64,000 nt of DNA from Azonexaceae bacterium (GTDB taxonomy: Bacteria > Pseudomonadota > Gammaproteobacteria > Burkholderiales > Rhodocyclaceae), in the NCBI GenBank assembly GCA_013335535.1, contig JAAXVL010000002.1, positions 434,001-498,000 on the forward strand. Reading direction: 5' to 3'. This document shows, piece after piece, positions 34,509 through 42,775 of this stretch. The translations under genes and the position numbers were made by a program. The notes beneath the pieces were generated by a model. The model did no database searches, had not been told where the DNA came from, and saw only the letters and a list, made by a program, of their open reading frames with translations. How positions within the stretch are numbered: position 1 is the stretch's first letter; each line of letters opens with the position of its first letter.

Positions 34509-35186
34509 ATGAAAATCCTGCTGGTCGAAGACCATCCGGAACTCTGCGAATGGGTGGCCAAATCCCTGCGCCAGTCCGGCTATGCGGTCGATATCGCCGA
34601 CCGCGGCGACCACGCCGAGCATTACCTGCTGAGCGGCGACTACGATGGCGTGCTGCTCGACCTGTCACTGCCCGGCAAGGACGGCCTGGATGTGCTCAAA
34701 AGCCTGCGCGCCCGCGGTTCGCGGGTGCCGGTGCTGATTTTCACGGCGCGCGGTTCGGTCGATGAGCGCATTCGCGGCCTCAACGCCGGGGCCGACGATT
34801 ACCTGCCCAAACCTTTCGAGCTCGGAGAACTCGAAGCCCGGCTCAAGGCCCTGCTGCGCCGGTCGACCGGGCAGACGCCGGTGGTTCGCCTCGGCCGTCT
34901 CGCTTTCGACACGGTGAGCCGCCTGCCCACGGTCGATGGTCAGGCGTTGTCCCTGACGCCGCGTGAACTGGCCGTGCTCGAAGCCCTGCTCGGGCGCATC
35001 GGGCGGCCGGTGTCGCGCGATGCGCTGTTCGAAAAGATTTTCAGCATGGAGCAGGATGCCCGGCCGGAAGCCATCGAAATCTACGTCTCGCGCCTGCGCA
35101 AGAAACTCGAAGGCAGCGGCGTTGTCGTGACCACCGTGCGCGGCCTCGGCTACCTGGTCGATGCCGCGGCCGAGGCGGCGAACTGA
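34509..35186 (+). CDS. OmpR-family response regulator (TctD/QseB-like)
   Basis: 225 aa. Receiver domain 1-120: acidic pair VEDH, phosphoacceptor Asp in VLLDLSLPGKDG, Thr in LIFTARGS, Lys in YLPKPF. C-terminal winged helix 125-222 (LTPRELAVLEALLGRIGRPVSRDALFEKIF, ISRLRKKLEG-like). GGAGA precedes ATG 34509. It overlaps the kinase gene by 1 nt (TGATG). Likely binds the two CTTTCG-N5-CTTTCG sites and activates porin and importer. Confidence 0.93.
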   Translation: MKILLVEDHPELCEWVAKSLRQSGYAVDIADRGDHAEHYLLSGDYDGVLLDLSLPGKDGLDVLKSLRARGSRVPVLIFTARGSVDERIRGLNAGADDYLPKPFELGELEARLKALLRRSTGQTPVVRLGRLAFDTVSRLPTVDGQALSLTPRELAVLEALLGRIGRPVSRDALFEKIFSMEQDARPEAIEIYVSRLRKKLEGSGVVVTTVRGLGYLVDAAAEAAN

Positions 35187-36619
35187 TGTCGGCCAGCTAC
35201 GACGAACCGGCAACGCTGCCGCGCAAGAGCCTCAAACGCGGCCTCGTCGTCTGGCTGGTCGGCGTGCTCTCGGCGCTGTTGCTGGTCGACGCCTGGTACA
35301 GCTACCGCGATGCGCTGGCTGCCGCCAACCAGGCTTACGACCGCTCGCTGTCGGCCTCGCTCAAGGGGATCGCCGAACGCATCTACGCAACGGAAAGCGA
35401 AGTCGTCGTCGATATCCCGTACTCCGCCCTCGAACTGTTCGAGGCCGGCAGTTCCGACCGGGTTTTCTATGGCGTCAGCTACGAAGGTGGTGAGCAGATC
35501 ACCGGCTACGAAGGCTTGCCGATGCCGCCCGCGCTGCAACCCAATGTCGCCGTCTTCTACGACGGCGTCTACAACGGTCAGGCCTTGCGTCTGGGGGCGA
35601 TGCTCAAGCCGCTCTACCGCACCGAGTTTCCCCGGCCGGTCATCGTCATCCTTGGTGAAACGACCAATTCCCGGCACGAGGTCGTGCAGAGCCTGTTTTT
35701 CGGCGAAATCGGGCGCAAGGCGCTACTTGTCGTCGTCGCCCTCGGTGTCGCGCTGCTCGCGACGCGCCAGGCCTTCAAGCCGATCGAGCGCCTGGGCGGG
35801 GCGATCCGCAGCCGGCCGGACGACGACCTGACGCCCTTCGCTGCCGACGAGGTGCCGCGCGAGGTGGCGCCGCTGGTCCATGCCATCAACCAGCACATGG
35901 GGCGGATCAACAAGATGGTTGGAGCCCGCCGCCGCTTCATCGCCGACGCTGCACACCAGTTGCGGACGCCGCTCGCCGTGCTCAACACCCAGGCCGAATA
36001 TGCCCTGCGCCAGCACGAGGAAATCACCATGCGTCCCGCCGTCGAGGCTTTTCACCGGAGCCTGGGCGGGGCCATCCGGCTGACCAACCAGTTGTTGTCG
36101 CTATCGCGGGCCGAACCGGTGAACGGCCTGGTCATGGTGCCGCAACCGGTCGATCTGGCAGCGCTGGCCCGGGACATGGTGGTCGACCTGCTGCCACTGG
36201 CGGGGCGCAAGCATATCGATCTGGGTGTCGACGGTGTGGCCGGCGAGGGGGGCGAAACGGCGACGGTGTCGGGGCAGGCGGTGCTCTTGCGCGAGTTGGT
36301 CGCCAACCTGATCGACAACGCTATCCGCTATACGCCGGAAGGCGGGCTGGTCACCGTCGGCGTCGCCCGCGCGGTGGATGAAACCGGCGCGGCCTGGGTG
36401 ATCCTGACCGTCAGCGATAACGGTCCCGGCATTCCGCCGGCCGAACGCGAACGGGTGTTCCTGCGCTTTTTCCGGCTTGATGGCAGCGATCACACCGGTA
36501 GCGGACTCGGCTTGTCGATTGTCCGCGAGATTGTCCTCGGCCATGGCGGCGAAATTACGCTGGACGATGGCCCGGACGGTCGGGGCTTGCGGGTAATGGT
36601 GCGTCTGCCCGCAGCCTGA
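35186..36619 (+). CDS. Sensor histidine kinase (TctE-like)
   Basis: 477 aa. TM1 about 22-40, a periplasmic 2CSK_N-type sensor region to about 170, TM2 about 178-195, then HAMP-like linker, HisKA with phosphorylated His in FIADAAHQLRTPLAVLNTQAE, and HATPase_c (LIDNAIRYTPEGG, VSDNGPGIP, GSGLGLSIV). TctE relatives sense tricarboxylates and related organic acids, so the neighbouring importer may carry such a compound or its metal complex (inference). Ends 4 nt from convergent plsY. Confidence 0.92.
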   Translation: MSASYDEPATLPRKSLKRGLVVWLVGVLSALLLVDAWYSYRDALAAANQAYDRSLSASLKGIAERIYATESEVVVDIPYSALELFEAGSSDRVFYGVSYEGGEQITGYEGLPMPPALQPNVAVFYDGVYNGQALRLGAMLKPLYRTEFPRPVIVILGETTNSRHEVVQSLFFGEIGRKALLVVVALGVALLATRQAFKPIERLGGAIRSRPDDDLTPFAADEVPREVAPLVHAINQHMGRINKMVGARRRFIADAAHQLRTPLAVLNTQAEYALRQHEEITMRPAVEAFHRSLGGAIRLTNQLLSLSRAEPVNGLVMVPQPVDLAALARDMVVDLLPLAGRKHIDLGVDGVAGEGGETATVSGQAVLLRELVANLIDNAIRYTPEGGLVTVGVARAVDETGAAWVILTVSDNGPGIPPAERERVFLRFFRLDGSDHTGSGLGLSIVREIVLGHGGEITLDDGPDGRGLRVMVRLPAA

Positions 36620-36623
36620 AAAC

Positions 36624-37229
36624 CTATTTTTTCTTGCTGCCGATCTTCGTTTCCTGGCCGGCCATGAGGCGCTGGATGTTCTGCCAATGCTTGCCGATCA
36701 GGGCCATGCCGAGGAGGCCGACGACGATGGTCTGGTTGGTGGCGCCGTGCATCAGCACGGCGTAGAGCGGTGCGGCGCCAGCAGCGATGAGGGCGGCCAG
36801 CGAGGAATAGCGCGAGACGTAGGCGACGAGCAGCCAGGTGCCGGCGACGGCGATGCCGAGCACGGGGTCGAGGGCGAGCAGCACGCCGGCGGCAGTGGCG
36901 ACGCCCTTGCCGCCCTTGAACTTGAGGAAGACCGGATAAAGGTGGCCGAGGAAGACGGCCAGGGCGACGAGGGCAATGATCGTGTCGCTGAACCCGAATT
37001 GTCGCGCGACGATGATGGCGACGGCGCCTTTGAGCGCATCGCCGATCAGCGTGAACAGGGCCGCCTTCTTGTTGCCGCTGCGCAGCACGTTGGTGGCGCC
37101 GGGGTTGCCCGAGCCGTAGGTGCGCGGATCGGCCAGGCCGAAGAGCTTCGAGGAAATCATGGCGAAGGGAACGGAGCCGAGCAGGTAGGCGGCCAGTATT
37201 GCCAGAAGCGGGGCGAGGGCGTTTTGCAT
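36624..37229 (-). CDS. plsY: Glycerol-3-phosphate acyltransferase PlsY
   Basis: 201 aa, five or so membrane helices. Family motifs: [39 protein letters not shown] (motif 1), [26 protein letters not shown] (motif 2). Transfers acyl from acyl-phosphate to glycerol-3-phosphate, first step of phospholipid synthesis with PlsX. The folB gene is divergent, 67 bp away. Confidence 0.95.
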   Translation of the reverse strand: MQNALAPLLAILAAYLLGSVPFAMISSKLFGLADPRTYGSGNPGATNVLRSGNKKAALFTLIGDALKGAVAIIVARQFGFSDTIIALVALAVFLGHLYPVFLKFKGGKGVATAAGVLLALDPVLGIAVAGTWLLVAYVSRYSSLAALIAAGAAPLYAVLMHGATNQTIVVGLLGMALIGKHWQNIQRLMAGQETKIGSKKK

Positions 37230-37296
37230 GGGTGAAATGGGTCGCTAGAGGTACAATCGCGCCAAATTTTACACCGCTGCTGCGGTCGACCGCCCT

Positions 37297-37647
37297 ATGG
37301 ACATCATTTTCCTCGAAGAACTGCGCGCCGAAACGTGGATAGGCATCTATCCGCGCGAGAAGGCCATGCCGCAGACGGTCGAAATCTCCTTGCAGATCGG
37401 CGTGTCGACCGCCTCAGCCGGGGCCAGCGACGACATTCGCGACACGGTCGATTACGCCGTGGTCGTCGACCGCCTGCGTGCCGACCTCGCTGCCGTGCAT
37501 TTCAATCTCATCGAAGCGCTGGCCGAACACGTGGCGAGCTACGTGCTGGAAACCTTCGCCGTGCATTGGGTCCGCGTGTCGGTGGCCAAGCTCGGCATGA
37601 TGCCGGGCGTCAAGCGCGTCGGCGTCATCATCGAACGTTCGCTCTGA
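37297..37647 (+). CDS. folB: Dihydroneopterin aldolase FolB
   Basis: 116 aa, complete. MDIIFLEELRAETWIGIYPREK, the DTVDYAVVVDRL segment and HFNLIEALAEHVASYVL (catalytic region) fit FolB; K in SVAKLGMMPGVKRVGV. Converts dihydroneopterin to 6-hydroxymethyl-dihydropterin plus glycolaldehyde in folate synthesis. TACAAT about 45 nt upstream may be its -10. Commonly next to plsY in betaproteobacteria. Confidence 0.93.
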   Translation: MDIIFLEELRAETWIGIYPREKAMPQTVEISLQIGVSTASAGASDDIRDTVDYAVVVDRLRADLAAVHFNLIEALAEHVASYVLETFAVHWVRVSVAKLGMMPGVKRVGVIIERSL

Positions 37648-37670
37648 GCGGCTCCCTGAGCCGCTTTGTT
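37647..37670 (+). terminator. folB terminator
   Basis: AGCGGCTC-CCT-GAGCCGCT, an 8-bp perfect stem with 3-nt loop, followed by TTGTT, starting at the folB stop. Confidence 0.75.
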
Positions 37671-37691
37671 CCCCGCCGCGCGGCGAGGGAT

Positions 37692-37727
37692 ATTTCGATT
37701 TTGGCCCCTTTTTCCGGTTGACCGTGG
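37692..37727 (+). repeat. Dispersed 36-nt repeat, copy 5 (consensus copy)
   Basis: ATTTCGATTTTGGCC, CC, TTTTTCCGGTTGACCGTGG. It lies between the folB terminator and the convergent ZIP gene stop. Confidence 0.88.
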
Positions 37728-37743
37728 AAGTGCCCTGCGTCGG

Positions 37744-38619
37744 CTAGAAAGCCGCTGCGAGCACCGTCATTACGGCGAAACCCGCCGCCAGACCGGCCGT
37801 TCCCGCGCCGACCCGCCCCGGTTTGTGCGAGGCCGGAATCATTTCGTGACTGACCACCCAGAGCATCGCCCCGGCTGCCGCGGCAAGCGCCATCGGCAAG
37901 GCGGTGCCGGCGACGGTGCTGGCGATGACCCCGAACAAGCCGCCAACCGGTTCGACGAGTCCGGTCCCGAGGGCGATCAACGCGGCCCGGATCGGCGCCG
38001 CCCCGAGCGCCACCATGGCGCTGGCCACGATCCAGCCTTCCGGGATGTTCTGCAAGGCGATGCCGAGGCTCATGCCGTGATCGGCGCCCGACGCCGCCGC
38101 AACACCGACGGCGAGACCCTCAGGCACGTTGTGGATGGCGATGGCGGCGACGACGAGCGCGACGTTCGGCGTCATGCCGCTACTTTCGACTTCTTCGACG
38201 TGCTCGTGCGGCAAGCGGCGGTCGAGTCTCTGCATGGCGGCAGCGCCGGCCAGCAAGGCGATGGCCGTGGCGAGGCCGAGCGGCCAGGCGGCGTCGCTGG
38301 CCGCCACCGTCTGCACGGCCGGGACGAGGAGCGAGAAAAGGCTGGCTGCGAGCATCATGCCGCCGGCCAAACCGAGCATCGGGGCCATGAGCCGTTCCGA
38401 GGGACGGCGGAGCATGAGCACGGGAATGGCACCAAGACCGGTTGCCGCGCCGGCCAACAGGCTGGCTTCAAGTCCCTTGGTGGCCATCGGGTGGGCGGCG
38501 AGCCACTGGACTGCCTGTTCGATCCCGAAGGCGATGGCCACGACGGCCATGGCGATGCCGACCCAGAGATGGCGGCGGGCAGTCGGCCGGGCGTAGTGTT
38601 GGATGACGAGTTGGGTCAT
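37744..38619 (-). CDS. ZIP family metal transporter (GufA type)
   Basis: 291 aa, about eight membrane helices. The two diagnostic binuclear-metal helices are AAIAIHNVPEGLAVGV and GIALQNIPEGWIVASAM, with HE in VVSHEMIPASHK. A His-containing cytoplasmic loop (PHEHVEEVE) lies between helices 3 and 4. Likely imports zinc, possibly iron or manganese. Paired ATCGAT palindromes upstream (38673-38700) may bind a metal regulator. Confidence 0.9.
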   Translation of the reverse strand: MTQLVIQHYARPTARRHLWVGIAMAVVAIAFGIEQAVQWLAAHPMATKGLEASLLAGAATGLGAIPVLMLRRPSERLMAPMLGLAGGMMLAASLFSLLVPAVQTVAASDAAWPLGLATAIALLAGAAAMQRLDRRLPHEHVEEVESSGMTPNVALVVAAIAIHNVPEGLAVGVAAASGADHGMSLGIALQNIPEGWIVASAMVALGAAPIRAALIALGTGLVEPVGGLFGVIASTVAGTALPMALAAAAGAMLWVVSHEMIPASHKPGRVGAGTAGLAAGFAVMTVLAAAF

Positions 38620-38672
38620 GGTGGCGCTCCTTTGTCTTGAGTGCCACTTTACGGACTGCTGATTTATAGTTC

Positions 38673-38700
38673 CAATCGATTGCTTAAATATTATCGATTG
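38673..38700. promoter_or_regulatory. Paired CAATCGATTG-type palindromes before the ZIP gene
   Basis: CAATCGATTG (38673-38682, perfect palindrome) and TATCGATTG (38692-38700) lie 18 bp apart, about two helical turns, in the AT-rich gap upstream of the ZIP start. TATAAA on the minus strand (38663-38668) could be its -10. Operator role inferred. Confidence 0.4.
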
Positions 38701-38710
38701 TCATTGGCAA

Positions 38711-39202
38711 TCACGCCTTGAGCGCCGCCTCGACCACCTTCGGGTGCAGCGTACGCACGATGTCGTGCGGGTGTACGCCGACGAGAAAGCCGCGTTTGCC
38801 GCCATTGATGTAGATGAGCGGCAGGTCGAGAATGGTTTTTTCGATATTGACCGGCATCGCCTTCTTGGTGCCGAAGGGGCTGGTGCCACCGACCAGAAAG
38901 CCGGTGTGACGATTGGCGACCTCGGGCTTGCACGGCTCGACCTTCTTGCAGCCGATCTGGCGCGCCAGCTCCTTGGCCGACACCTTGCAGTCGCCGTGCA
39001 TGAGCACGATGAGTGGCTTGGCGTTCTCGTCCTCGAAAATCAGGGTTTTGACCACCGCGTGTTCATCGACGTTGAGTTCGCGCGCTGACACCTTGGTGCC
39101 GCCGTGTTCCTCGTAGTCGTAGAGATGCGTCGAAAAGGCCACCTTGTTTGCCTTGAGGAATTTGGTGGCCTGGGTTTCGGGAGCGTGTTCGGTTTTGCTC
39201 AT
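38711..39202 (-). CDS. ybaK: Cys-tRNA(Pro)/Cys-tRNA(Cys) deacylase YbaK
   Basis: 163 aa. YbaK/EbsC domain with KVSARELNVDEHAVVKTLIFEDE, MHGDCKVSAKELARQIGCKKV, FLVGGTSPFGTKKAMPV and INGGKRGFLVGV. It hydrolyses Cys mischarged onto tRNA(Pro). ATG 39202 (MSKTEHAPETQATKFL) fits the family; the longer frame is low-complexity antisense-like. Lies 22 nt after the proline-rich protein gene. Confidence 0.92.
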   Translation of the reverse strand: MSKTEHAPETQATKFLKANKVAFSTHLYDYEEHGGTKVSARELNVDEHAVVKTLIFEDENAKPLIVLMHGDCKVSAKELARQIGCKKVEPCKPEVANRHTGFLVGGTSPFGTKKAMPVNIEKTILDLPLIYINGGKRGFLVGVHPHDIVRTLHPKVVEAALKA

Positions 39203-39224
39203 GTTCAGACTGCTGGAAATGGTT

Positions 39225-39476
39225 TTACGGACGGGGCGGGCGCGGCACCCGTGGTCCCGGTATGTGCGGTCCGCGCGGGCCACGGTAGGGATTGTAATGG
39301 TGGCCGCTACGGTGCGGGCGATGGTAGCCGGGCGGCGTCGGTGCATGCGGCACATAGCCCGGTCCCGGCACGTGGCGCGGTCCCGGGATATGGTGCGGGC
39401 CGGGCAGGGCCTGGGCGGCACCGGCACCGAGGAGGAGCACGGCGGAAACGAGGAGCGAAAGGCTTTTGAGTTTCAT
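39225..39476 (-). CDS. Small secreted Pro/His/Gly-rich protein
   Basis: 83 aa. Good signal peptide (MKLKSLSLLVSAVLLLGAGA, cleavage near AQA). The mature 60 residues are almost only Pro, His, Gly, Arg, Tyr in loose repeats of the type GPHHIPGPRHVPGPGYVP. Such composition suggests an extended metal-binding or wall-associated peptide. AAGGTGA precedes ATG 39476. No recognised family. Same strand as ybaK. Confidence 0.65.
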   Translation of the reverse strand: MKLKSLSLLVSAVLLLGAGAAQALPGPHHIPGPRHVPGPGYVPHAPTPPGYHRPHRSGHHYNPYRGPRGPHIPGPRVPRPPRP

Positions 39477-39591
39477 GGCGTCACCTTGTCGAAAAGGTTT
39501 GGAACTGGCGGCAGGCGAGTCAAAAGAATACGCCTTCGCGGCGGCGGAAACCATCCGGTTTTGACTGCAGTGCACGTGTTTCGCTCCGCCT

Positions 39592-40512
39592 TCAGCCGCG
39601 CGGGTGATGCACGGCGTGCAGCGTTTTCAGCCGTTCACGGGCGACGTGGGTGTAAATCTGCGTCGTTGAAATGTCGGCGTGGCCGAGCAGCAGCTGGACG
39701 ACGCGCAGGTCGGCGCCGTGGTTGAGCAGGTGGGTCGCGAAGGCATGGCGCAGGACGTGCGGTGAAAGCTTCTCGGGGGCGATGCCGGCGATCAGTGCGT
39801 AGCGTTTGATCAGTTGCCAGAAAGCCTGGCGCGTCATGGCACCGCCGCGCGCTGTGACGAACAGGTCGTCGCTTTGCTGGCCGTTCAGGATGTCCGGCCG
39901 CGCTTCGGCAAGGTAGCGCTGGATCCATTCGATGGCGAGCTGGCCGAGTGGCACCAGGCGCTCCTTGCTGCCCTTGCCGAGGGCGCGCAGGACGCCGTCG
40001 GCGAGGCTGACTTCGTGCAGCCGCAGGCCGACCAGTTCGGAGACGCGCAGCCCGGTGGCGTAGATGGTTTCGAGCATGGCGCGGTCGCGCAGGCCGAGCG
40101 GGGTGTCGAGATCGGGCGCGTCGAGCAGGGCTTCGACCTGTTTTTCCGACATGACCTTGGGCAGGCGCGACGGGCGGCTCGGGTTGGCCAGCTTGAGGGT
40201 CGGGTCGGCGACAATGCGGCCGCGGCCAAGCTGCCAGCGGTAGAAACGGCGTAGCGTCGACAGGTAGCGCGCCTGCGAGCTGGCGCGGGTTTGTTTCGAC
40301 AGATGGGCAATGAAGCCGGTCAGCGTCGTTTCGCGCAGGTCGAGCAAAGGTTCATGCGCGTTGTTGGCCAGCCACAGGGCGAGGCGGCCGAGGTCGGAGC
40401 GGTAGCTGTTCAGCGTCGCCTTGGCCAGGCCGTCTTCCAGCCACAGGGCGTCGCAGAAATTGTCGATCTCGGAAAGATCAGCCGCGTTTGCTGGAAAATT
40501 CGCTGGATTCAT
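39592..40512 (-). CDS. xerD: Site-specific tyrosine recombinase XerD
   Basis: 306 aa. N-terminal SAM-like core-binding domain, then catalytic domain with Arg in YATGLRVSELVGL, the HxxR box HVLRHAFATHLL, and the nucleophile Tyr in TQIYTHVARERL. Resolves chromosome dimers with XerC at dif. Length and motifs favour XerD over a mobile-element integrase. Its start overlaps the ogt 3' end by 35 nt. No dif-like site was noticed. Confidence 0.93.
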   Translation of the reverse strand: MNPANFPANAADLSEIDNFCDALWLEDGLAKATLNSYRSDLGRLALWLANNAHEPLLDLRETTLTGFIAHLSKQTRASSQARYLSTLRRFYRWQLGRGRIVADPTLKLANPSRPSRLPKVMSEKQVEALLDAPDLDTPLGLRDRAMLETIYATGLRVSELVGLRLHEVSLADGVLRALGKGSKERLVPLGQLAIEWIQRYLAEARPDILNGQQSDDLFVTARGGAMTRQAFWQLIKRYALIAGIAPEKLSPHVLRHAFATHLLNHGADLRVVQLLLGHADISTTQIYTHVARERLKTLHAVHHPRG

Positions 40513-40978
40513 GCGTCAGTAGCCAGCGTTTGACGTCGAGCAGGAAACCGCCGCGTTCGCGGGCGAAGCCGCCGAGCCCGCCGCCGGTGGCAACGACGCG
40601 GTGACAAGGGACGACGACCGGGTAGGGGTTCGAGCCACAGGCCTGGCCGACGGCGCGCGGGGCGTTCCTGAGATTTTTCGCTACTTCGCCGTAGGTATGG
40701 GTCTGGCCGGTCGGGATGGCCGAAATCTGTTCCCAGACGCGGCGCTGGAAAGTGGTGCCGGCCGGCCTCAACGGCAGGCCGAAGCTGAAATTCGGGTCGG
40801 CCAGATAGGCGCGCAACTGGCGCACGGCTTCGGCAGCAAGTGGGGTCGTGGCAGCGACTTCCGGGCGCGGTTCAAGGAAGTCTATGCCAGTGATTTCATC
40901 GTCGCTGCACTGCACGCCAAGCGTAAAGCCGGGGGCAGCGACGACGGCCTGATAGGTTTGGTTGGGGCGGGTTTTCAT
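40478..40978 (-). CDS. ogt: Methylated-DNA-protein-cysteine methyltransferase (Ogt/MGMT)
   Basis: 166 aa. Active-site motif NPYPVVVPCHRVVATGG with the acceptor Cys; helix-turn-helix RAVGQACGSNP and the preceding TYGEVAKNL. Suicide repair of O6-methylguanine. Start MKTRPNQTYQ at 40978. Upstream a longer frame runs through repeat copy 6 and is not protein. Overlaps xerD start. Confidence 0.93.
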   Translation of the reverse strand: MKTRPNQTYQAVVAAPGFTLGVQCSDDEITGIDFLEPRPEVAATTPLAAEAVRQLRAYLADPNFSFGLPLRPAGTTFQRRVWEQISAIPTGQTHTYGEVAKNLRNAPRAVGQACGSNPYPVVVPCHRVVATGGGLGGFARERGGFLLDVKRWLLTHESSEFSSKRG

Positions 40979-40997
40979 GTTGCCTCCGTGGTCGTTG

Positions 40998-41033
40998 CTA
41001 CGGTGGACCGGAAAAAACGGCCGAAATTCAAAA
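40998..41033 (-). repeat. Dispersed 36-nt repeat, copy 6 (overlaps gcdH stop)
   Basis: Minus reading: TTTTGAATTTCGGCC, GTTTTTT, CCGGTCCACCGTAG. The gcdH stop codon TGA (41030-41028) lies in its first few bases. The core has three changes from consensus. Confidence 0.72.
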
Positions 41034-42203
41034 GGCCGAAATCCCGGTCTGCGCGCGGCCAAGGATCAGCGCATGGACGTCATGGGTGCCTTCGTAGGTA
41101 TTGACCACTTCGAGATTGACGACATGGCGGATGACCCCGAAATCGTCCGAAATACCGTTACCGCCGAGCATGTCGCGCGCTATGCGGGCGATGTCGAGAG
41201 CCTTGCCACAGGAGTTGCGCTTGAGCATCGAGACGTTTTCCGGGCAGGCGCTGCCGTCGTCCATCATGCGGCCGAGGCGCAGCACGCTCTGGATGCCGAG
41301 CGAAATCTCGGTCTGCATGTCGACGAGCTTTTTCTGGACGAGCTGGTTGGCGGCCAGCGGCCGGTCAAACTGCTTGCGGTCCAGCGTGTATTGCCGCGCC
41401 GTGTGCCAGCAGGCTTCGGCAGCGCCGAGGGCGCCCCAGGCAATGCCGTAGCGTGCCGAATTGAGACAGGTGAATGGACCTTTGAGGCCGGCGACGCCGG
41501 GCAGCAGGTTTTCGCTCGGCACGAAGACTTCGTCCATGACGATCTCGCCGGTAATCGAGGCGCGTAGGCCGACCTTGCCGTGGATGACGGGCGCACTGAG
41601 CCCGGCCATGCCCTTGTCGAGAATGAAGCCGCGGATGACGCTTTCGTCGTCCTTGGCCCAGACGACGAAGACGTCGGCGATCGGTGCGTTGGTGATCCAG
41701 ATCTTGCTGCCGGAGAGCTTCCAGCCGCCCGGTACGGCGCGAGCGCGCGTGCTCAGGCTGCCGGGGTCGGAGCCTGAGTCCGGCTCGGTCAGGCCAAAGC
41801 AGCCGATCAGTTTGCCCTGGCCGAGGCCGGGCAGGTATTTCTGTTTCTGTTCTTCCGAGCCGAAGGCGAAGATCGGCAGCATGACCAGCGAGGACTGCAC
41901 GCTGAGCATCGAGCGGTAGCCGGAATCGACGTATTCGATCTCGCGGGCGATCAATCCATAGGAAACGTAGTTCAGTCCGGCGCCGCCGTACTGCGGTGGC
42001 AGCGTTGCGCCGAGCAGGCCCATGTCGCCCATCTCGCGAAAGATGGCCGGGTCGGTGTGCTCGTTGCGGAAGGCATCGCGCACGCGCGGCTGCAGGGCTT
42101 TCTGTGCGAACTGACGGGCGGCGTCGCGAACGAGCCGCTCGTCAGCTGCCAGCTGGCTATCGAGCAGGAAGGGGTCGGCCCAGTTGAAAGTCGCTTTCGG
42201 CAT
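41028..42203 (-). CDS. gcdH: Glutaryl-CoA dehydrogenase
   Basis: 391 aa. Acyl-CoA dehydrogenase fold, FAD-dependent, with [41 protein letters not shown] and the catalytic-base region [20 protein letters not shown] (Glu of YEGT). Converts glutaryl-CoA to crotonyl-CoA and CO2 in lysine/tryptophan or aromatic degradation. ATG 42203 ([12 protein letters not shown]) preferred to TTG 42227. Its stop codon falls in repeat copy 6. It follows the bacteriohemerythrin gene by 4 nt. Confidence 0.93.
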   Translation of the reverse strand: MPKATFNWADPFLLDSQLAADERLVRDAARQFAQKALQPRVRDAFRNEHTDPAIFREMGDMGLLGATLPPQYGGAGLNYVSYGLIAREIEYVDSGYRSMLSVQSSLVMLPIFAFGSEEQKQKYLPGLGQGKLIGCFGLTEPDSGSDPGSLSTRARAVPGGWKLSGSKIWITNAPIADVFVVWAKDDESVIRGFILDKGMAGLSAPVIHGKVGLRASITGEIVMDEVFVPSENLLPGVAGLKGPFTCLNSARYGIAWGALGAAEACWHTARQYTLDRKQFDRPLAANQLVQKKLVDMQTEISLGIQSVLRLGRMMDDGSACPENVSMLKRNSCGKALDIARIARDMLGGNGISDDFGVIRHVVNLEVVNTYEGTHDVHALILGRAQTGISAF

Positions 42204-42207
42204 CGGC

Positions 42208-42666
42208 TTATTTGAAGAAACGGCCAAACCAGCTTTTGGTTTCTTTCTTCTCTTCCTTTTCCTTGATGACCGTAATCATGTTGCTCTTCACCGCGCTGAC
42301 GTAATCCGCATCGTCGCGCTTGATGTGGCTGATCAGCCAGCGGCTGAGGAGCTGATGCAGCTCTTCGCCGACGTCTTCGCCCAGGTCCATGCGCTCCTTG
42401 TATTCGGAAAGACGCCGAATGAAGAGCTCATGCACTTTTTTGTGTGGTTTGCAGTACAGGTAGCCGGCTTCTTCCTGCAGGCTTTCTTCAAAGGTGAAAT
42501 GGGACAGGGTGTAATCGAAGCAGTCCTCGACGACCTGCTTGATAGCGTCCATTTTCTTGGCAAGTTGGGCTGTTTCCAGATGGTTGATGAATTCAACGAT
42601 CCGTTGATGCTGCTGGTCAATGACATCAATGCCGGTATTGAGGTCGGCGGTCCAGGTAATGGCCAT
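42208..42666 (-). CDS. Bacteriohemerythrin (O2-binding diiron protein)
   Basis: 152 aa. Iron ligands in the usual order: [17 protein letters not shown] (His), [16 protein letters not shown] (His, Glu), [11 protein letters not shown] (two His), [13 protein letters not shown] (His, Asp). A basic tail ([16 protein letters not shown]) extends it. Binds O2 reversibly; probable roles are delivery or sensing in microaerophiles. Placement upstream of gcdH may reflect only cotranscription. TACAAT at 42714-42719 may be its -10. Confidence 0.93.
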   Translation of the reverse strand: MAITWTADLNTGIDVIDQQHQRIVEFINHLETAQLAKKMDAIKQVVEDCFDYTLSHFTFEESLQEEAGYLYCKPHKKVHELFIRRLSEYKERMDLGEDVGEELHQLLSRWLISHIKRDDADYVSAVKSNMITVIKEKEEKKETKSWFGRFFK

Positions 42667-42775
42667 GCGTTTTTCCGTTAGCGAGTTTTGGTGGGGTACA
42701 TCTGCGAAATGCTATTGTAATGCCAGCCGCTTACCTGTTGCGCTATGAGGTTCATTGATTCATGGGGTTGTCGGT

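Noticed and set aside
39592-40512. Integrase of a mobile element
   Set aside because: Length, motifs and neighbourhood (ogt, ybaK) fit housekeeping XerD; no att repeats or cargo.
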